Below are positions 61,107-64,000 of a DNA stretch of 64,000 nucleotides, one piece after another. The translations under genes and the position numbers were made by a program. The number at the start of each line of letters is the position of its first letter. The stretch's first letter is position 1. Origin of the DNA: Utricularia gibba (Eukaryota > Streptophyta > Magnoliopsida > Lamiales > Lentibulariaceae). Location of the stretch: NCBI GenBank assembly GCA_002189035.1, contig NEEC01000018.1, positions 806,001 through 870,000 on the forward strand, given 5' to 3'. The notes below the pieces were generated by a model. That model was not told where the DNA came from. It did not search any database and worked only from the letters and a program-made list of their open reading frames with translations.

Positions 61107-62529
61107 CAAAGTAAAGAGTTTTAATATATTTAATATAAAAGAAGTTCCTAATACATTTAGATGTGAAAAATGTAGTTTCATTTATATTCTCTTTTATCAA
61201 ACTTTTTTATGAAACACATTCTACTTTTACATATACCTTTTTACCAATCTACCATACATATTTATTTGCATTTCATTAATCATTTTAATCCTTCATTTAG
61301 ATGCATGTGGTTGATAGAATACTAACAATATAACACGAATCTATAAGTATGTTTTTAAACCAATCGACCAACTTGTGATACAAAATCAAATAAAATACCA
61401 TAACTTTTAACGAGGAGAGAAAGACCTCGGGTGCTCCATACTAGTTCAAAATGCTTTATTGTTAACGGTTTTCGAACTACATGAACAATCATAGTCCAAG
61501 AATAGGTTTAAGAACCTAAGAATAACAAGAATCTGTCATTGTGTCTACAACAAATCGAATCAATATTAGAGCTTGAAGCCTTATAACTCCCAATTATCAA
61601 CGAACAGTTTTTCTTCAAAGCTTTCTTCCCCTTTTCTCCTTTTCTTGGGGGGCACTAACATATTGAGACAGGTCGTAAAAACATAAGGAGTGTTGAAAAA
61701 TTTTTAAAACCTATTTCGACTTTTCAGAAGTAAAAATAGTTTTGTTTTAGAACATTTTTAATTGTAAAAGTAATTTTATCAAAAATACTTTAAAAATTAT
61801 AACTACAAAAGTGATTTTTGAAAAAGTAAATGTGTGTTTTGGAAAATTTTTAGATGTTGTTTTTACTTCTATTTTTACTAAAAATAATTTTACACATAAC
61901 ACTTCCTATTTCTATTTTTGTTTTTCATAAAAATAGTTTTTGAGTATAGTTAAAAATCAAGCAGAAGTAGAAATAAGAAAACAACTACTTCTACTTCTCA
62001 TTTCTATTTCTACAATAAAATTCTCGAAAATATTTTTCACCTTACGCTTGGGTTTGTTTGAAAAGATCATCATAAACCCAACAATTCCCTAAACAATCTT
62101 CTTTAATTTTTATCGGAGATGACCATTCCTCTCGACGACGAAATAATTGCTGGCTTTTGTTTCCTCAGTTTCTTCTCTCTTTCTCCATTGGATGCAAATA
62201 TAAAACAAGGAAGGAGCTGTTTCACATGGGCTTCTGGGCAATAAGGGTTTAGAATAAACAGAGGTCCATTTTGGCAATAAATTTCAAGTATTTTTTATAG
62301 TTAGAACAGATTTTTGGGTTTGCTTTGAAGATTTATCAATTGGGTTTTCTTTTGGAATGATTGTTGAGAAAATTGTAGTCAATTTTCATTGGTTTCTCAT
62401 TTTTTTTGGATGTTTCTTTATTAAAGAAGTGCAAACATGTTGATGAAAGTGATGCCTACGAATGAATTTGTGGAGCTACTGTGTTATTTTTTTTATTCTC
62501 ATTATGAATTTTTTTGTTTCAATTCTCAT
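61107..62529. other. A+T-rich DNA between two Harbinger-type remnants
   Basis: No coding region was recognised. Around 61720-62020 there is loose repetition of agtaaaaata/ctatttttact words in both orientations, which could fold into hairpins and may be a MITE remnant. Confidence 0.35.
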
Positions 62530-63972
62530 TATGATAGTGCAAATATCATGAATGCAAGCAATCAAAAAAGAAAGAAAAGTGTTCTTGGTGGCAGAACTTC
62601 CACCGTTTCCACAGGCATAAAAGAAAATTTTGATTGGCATGATGCTAGAGCATAGAAATGTATTTGAAACTTGCCCTAGGGGAAGTGAAAAAGGAAAATA
62701 TACGAAATACATCATTTAATATAGAAGGATGGGAGAACCTTTAAAAAGGAATGAATACAGCACAAAATTATCAATTTGACATGATTCAGATCAAGAACAA
62801 GTGGAATACTCTTCGAAAATACTAAGGTTGGTATAGAGGATTGACCAAAATGACTGGGATAGGTTGGGGTGATGACGGTTGTACTATCAAGATGGATGCT
62901 GAGTGGTGGTATCTTCGTATTCAGGTTATTATGATTTTTTGTTGATCATTACTATCATTATTTTTATGAGTTTTGTTTTTAATAGCATACGGTTTCTTTG
63001 AGTATTGCTGGTTTTATTTATTTTTTTTTTTATTGATTTGTTTTGTTTGCTGATGATTTTGCATTCAATATTTATTGTTCTCTTTTTTTTTGCTCTAACA
63101 TTGCGAGTGGTTGGGCTTTCAAAGAATGCTGAAGCAATAAACTTGTATTTCCATTGAGGCTTCCTTTATTTCCCATTTTTTGCAACGATATGAATGTTTG
63201 TTTGTTTTCCATTTCTTGCATTAATGATAGAATTAATGGTGGATATTATATAACGGATGCTTATTATTGTAGTTATATTTTGTTTTGCTTTATTTGTTCA
63301 TTTATTTTCTATTATTCATGATATTATTTTGTTCATATAGGAAAATGCTCTTAATGCAAAATTCAAGGATATGCCTCTAATGTTTGCAGAATTATTGCAA
63401 AAGTTATTTGACCCTATTGTTGGGCATGCACCTGTTATGTTCCTAATGGTGGTTTGCAACAAAATAATTCAGAATCTGAAGAATTTGATGGTGAGAATGC
63501 ACCAACTATGAGTTTGAATGATATGGATCATATGGAGCTGCCTCAAAATGAAGACAGACAAGATCAATAATCTGCATGGACTCAAAAGCGAGCTAAGGTA
63601 AACCGCAGAAATAGTGATCGTATAGCTGCTTCTTCAGAAAGATGGGCAAAAGCTTCTGAGGCAATATCATCAGTGGTAATGAGAAAGGAAAAATTCTCTA
63701 TCGAAAATTGCATGAAGGTTTTGAATTCCACTGATAGTGTTATTGAAGGTAATGATGTGTGGCTCAAAGCTTTGGACTTGATTAAGAGTAATTCAAACCA
63801 AGAGATTTTTATGATGATCAAAAGTGATGAGGCACGTTTGCAATGGATAATGCATAGCTCATCAAGGCTTGATGGTGCTTCATCTGGAGCTTCATCTGGA
63901 GCTTCACCTGCATCTAATGGTAGGATGGGATATGACACTGATAGCTTTTATAATGATTCACTTTTTCATTAA
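62530..63972 (+). pseudogene. Myb/SANT-like (L10-interacting MYB type) protein remnant
   Basis: Fragments appear in the order of the plant Myb/SANT-like family linked to Harbinger elements. A helix near 62640-62760 is decayed. FDMIQIKNKWNTLRKY is at about 62775-62823, and GLTKMTGIGWGDDGCT with DAEWWYLRIQ at about 62840-62925. After an intron-like gap, ENALNAKFKDMP is at about 63342-63380. A clean C-terminal block at 63590-63972 includes KFSIENCMKVLNS, LKALDLIKSNSNQEIFMMIKSDEARLQWI and a GASSGASSGAS repeat, ending at a stop. Stops in the first half (for example at about 62655 and 62823) make it a pseudogene unless unusual splicing removes them. Confidence 0.65.
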
Positions 63973-64000
63973 TGAGTATGAGACTTTGTAGCAGTGTAAC

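Noticed and set aside
1-64000. tRNA genes, CRISPR arrays and organellar inserts
   Set aside because: No T-arm plus acceptor-stem pattern, no regularly spaced short repeats and no chloroplast or mitochondrial gene sequence were recognised on either strand.

Overview
This window looks like nuclear DNA of a flowering plant, most likely a eudicot. It is A+T-rich, the genes carry many GT-AG introns, and every recognisable gene belongs to a land-plant family. Seven host genes are separated by long A+T-rich stretches and by at least eight mobile-element remnants. No tRNA, rRNA, CRISPR or bacterial-type feature was seen.

Layout. 1-2280: decayed Mutator-like (MULE) transposase on the minus strand. 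3143-5254 (+): single-RRM RNA-binding protein gene. 7860-9240: two scraps of Ty3/gypsy pol 3' end, followed by faint coding-like traces to about 10870. 11200-12135 (-): VQ-motif protein, VQ9/HAIKU1 clade. 15999-16739 (-): AT-hook/PPC (AHL) protein. 18164-21210 (-): AP-4 adaptor mu subunit, with all 13 exons reconstructed and one 1-base deletion in exon 5. 24944-26391 (-): GRAM-domain GEM-related protein. 26980-37857: a nest of transposons. It holds a Tat-type Ty3/gypsy remnant with another solo LTR inside its own LTR, a captured ClpB4-like exon, and a MULE with long terminal inverted repeats that is itself split by a solo LTR. 38114-44730 (-): a 27-exon KIN-4C-type kinesin. 45710-47069: a second solo LTR of the same kind as the one inside the MULE. 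50474-55482: a MULE with an intact five-exon transposase and matching inverted-repeat ends. 56725-58511 (+): a RING/vWA E3 ligase of the WAV3 family. 59943-63972: PIF/Harbinger-type transposase and Myb/SANT-like remnants.

The host genes are unrelated housekeeping or regulatory genes: RNA binding, two transcriptional regulators, vesicle-coat cargo selection, a hormone-responsive GRAM protein, a microtubule motor and a ubiquitin ligase. They do not form a cluster or pathway. The most unusual content is the mobile DNA and what it has done: a possibly autonomous MULE, a captured host exon, and two solo LTRs with non-canonical TA...CA ends and clean 5-bp target duplications. Two host-gene oddities also stand out: the AP4M frameshift and a WAV3-like protein whose vWA metal-binding motif is degenerate. 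I found no convincing evidence of an undescribed multi-gene system.

Exon boundaries were read by eye from splice consensus, reading-frame continuity and family knowledge. No database search or alignment was run.
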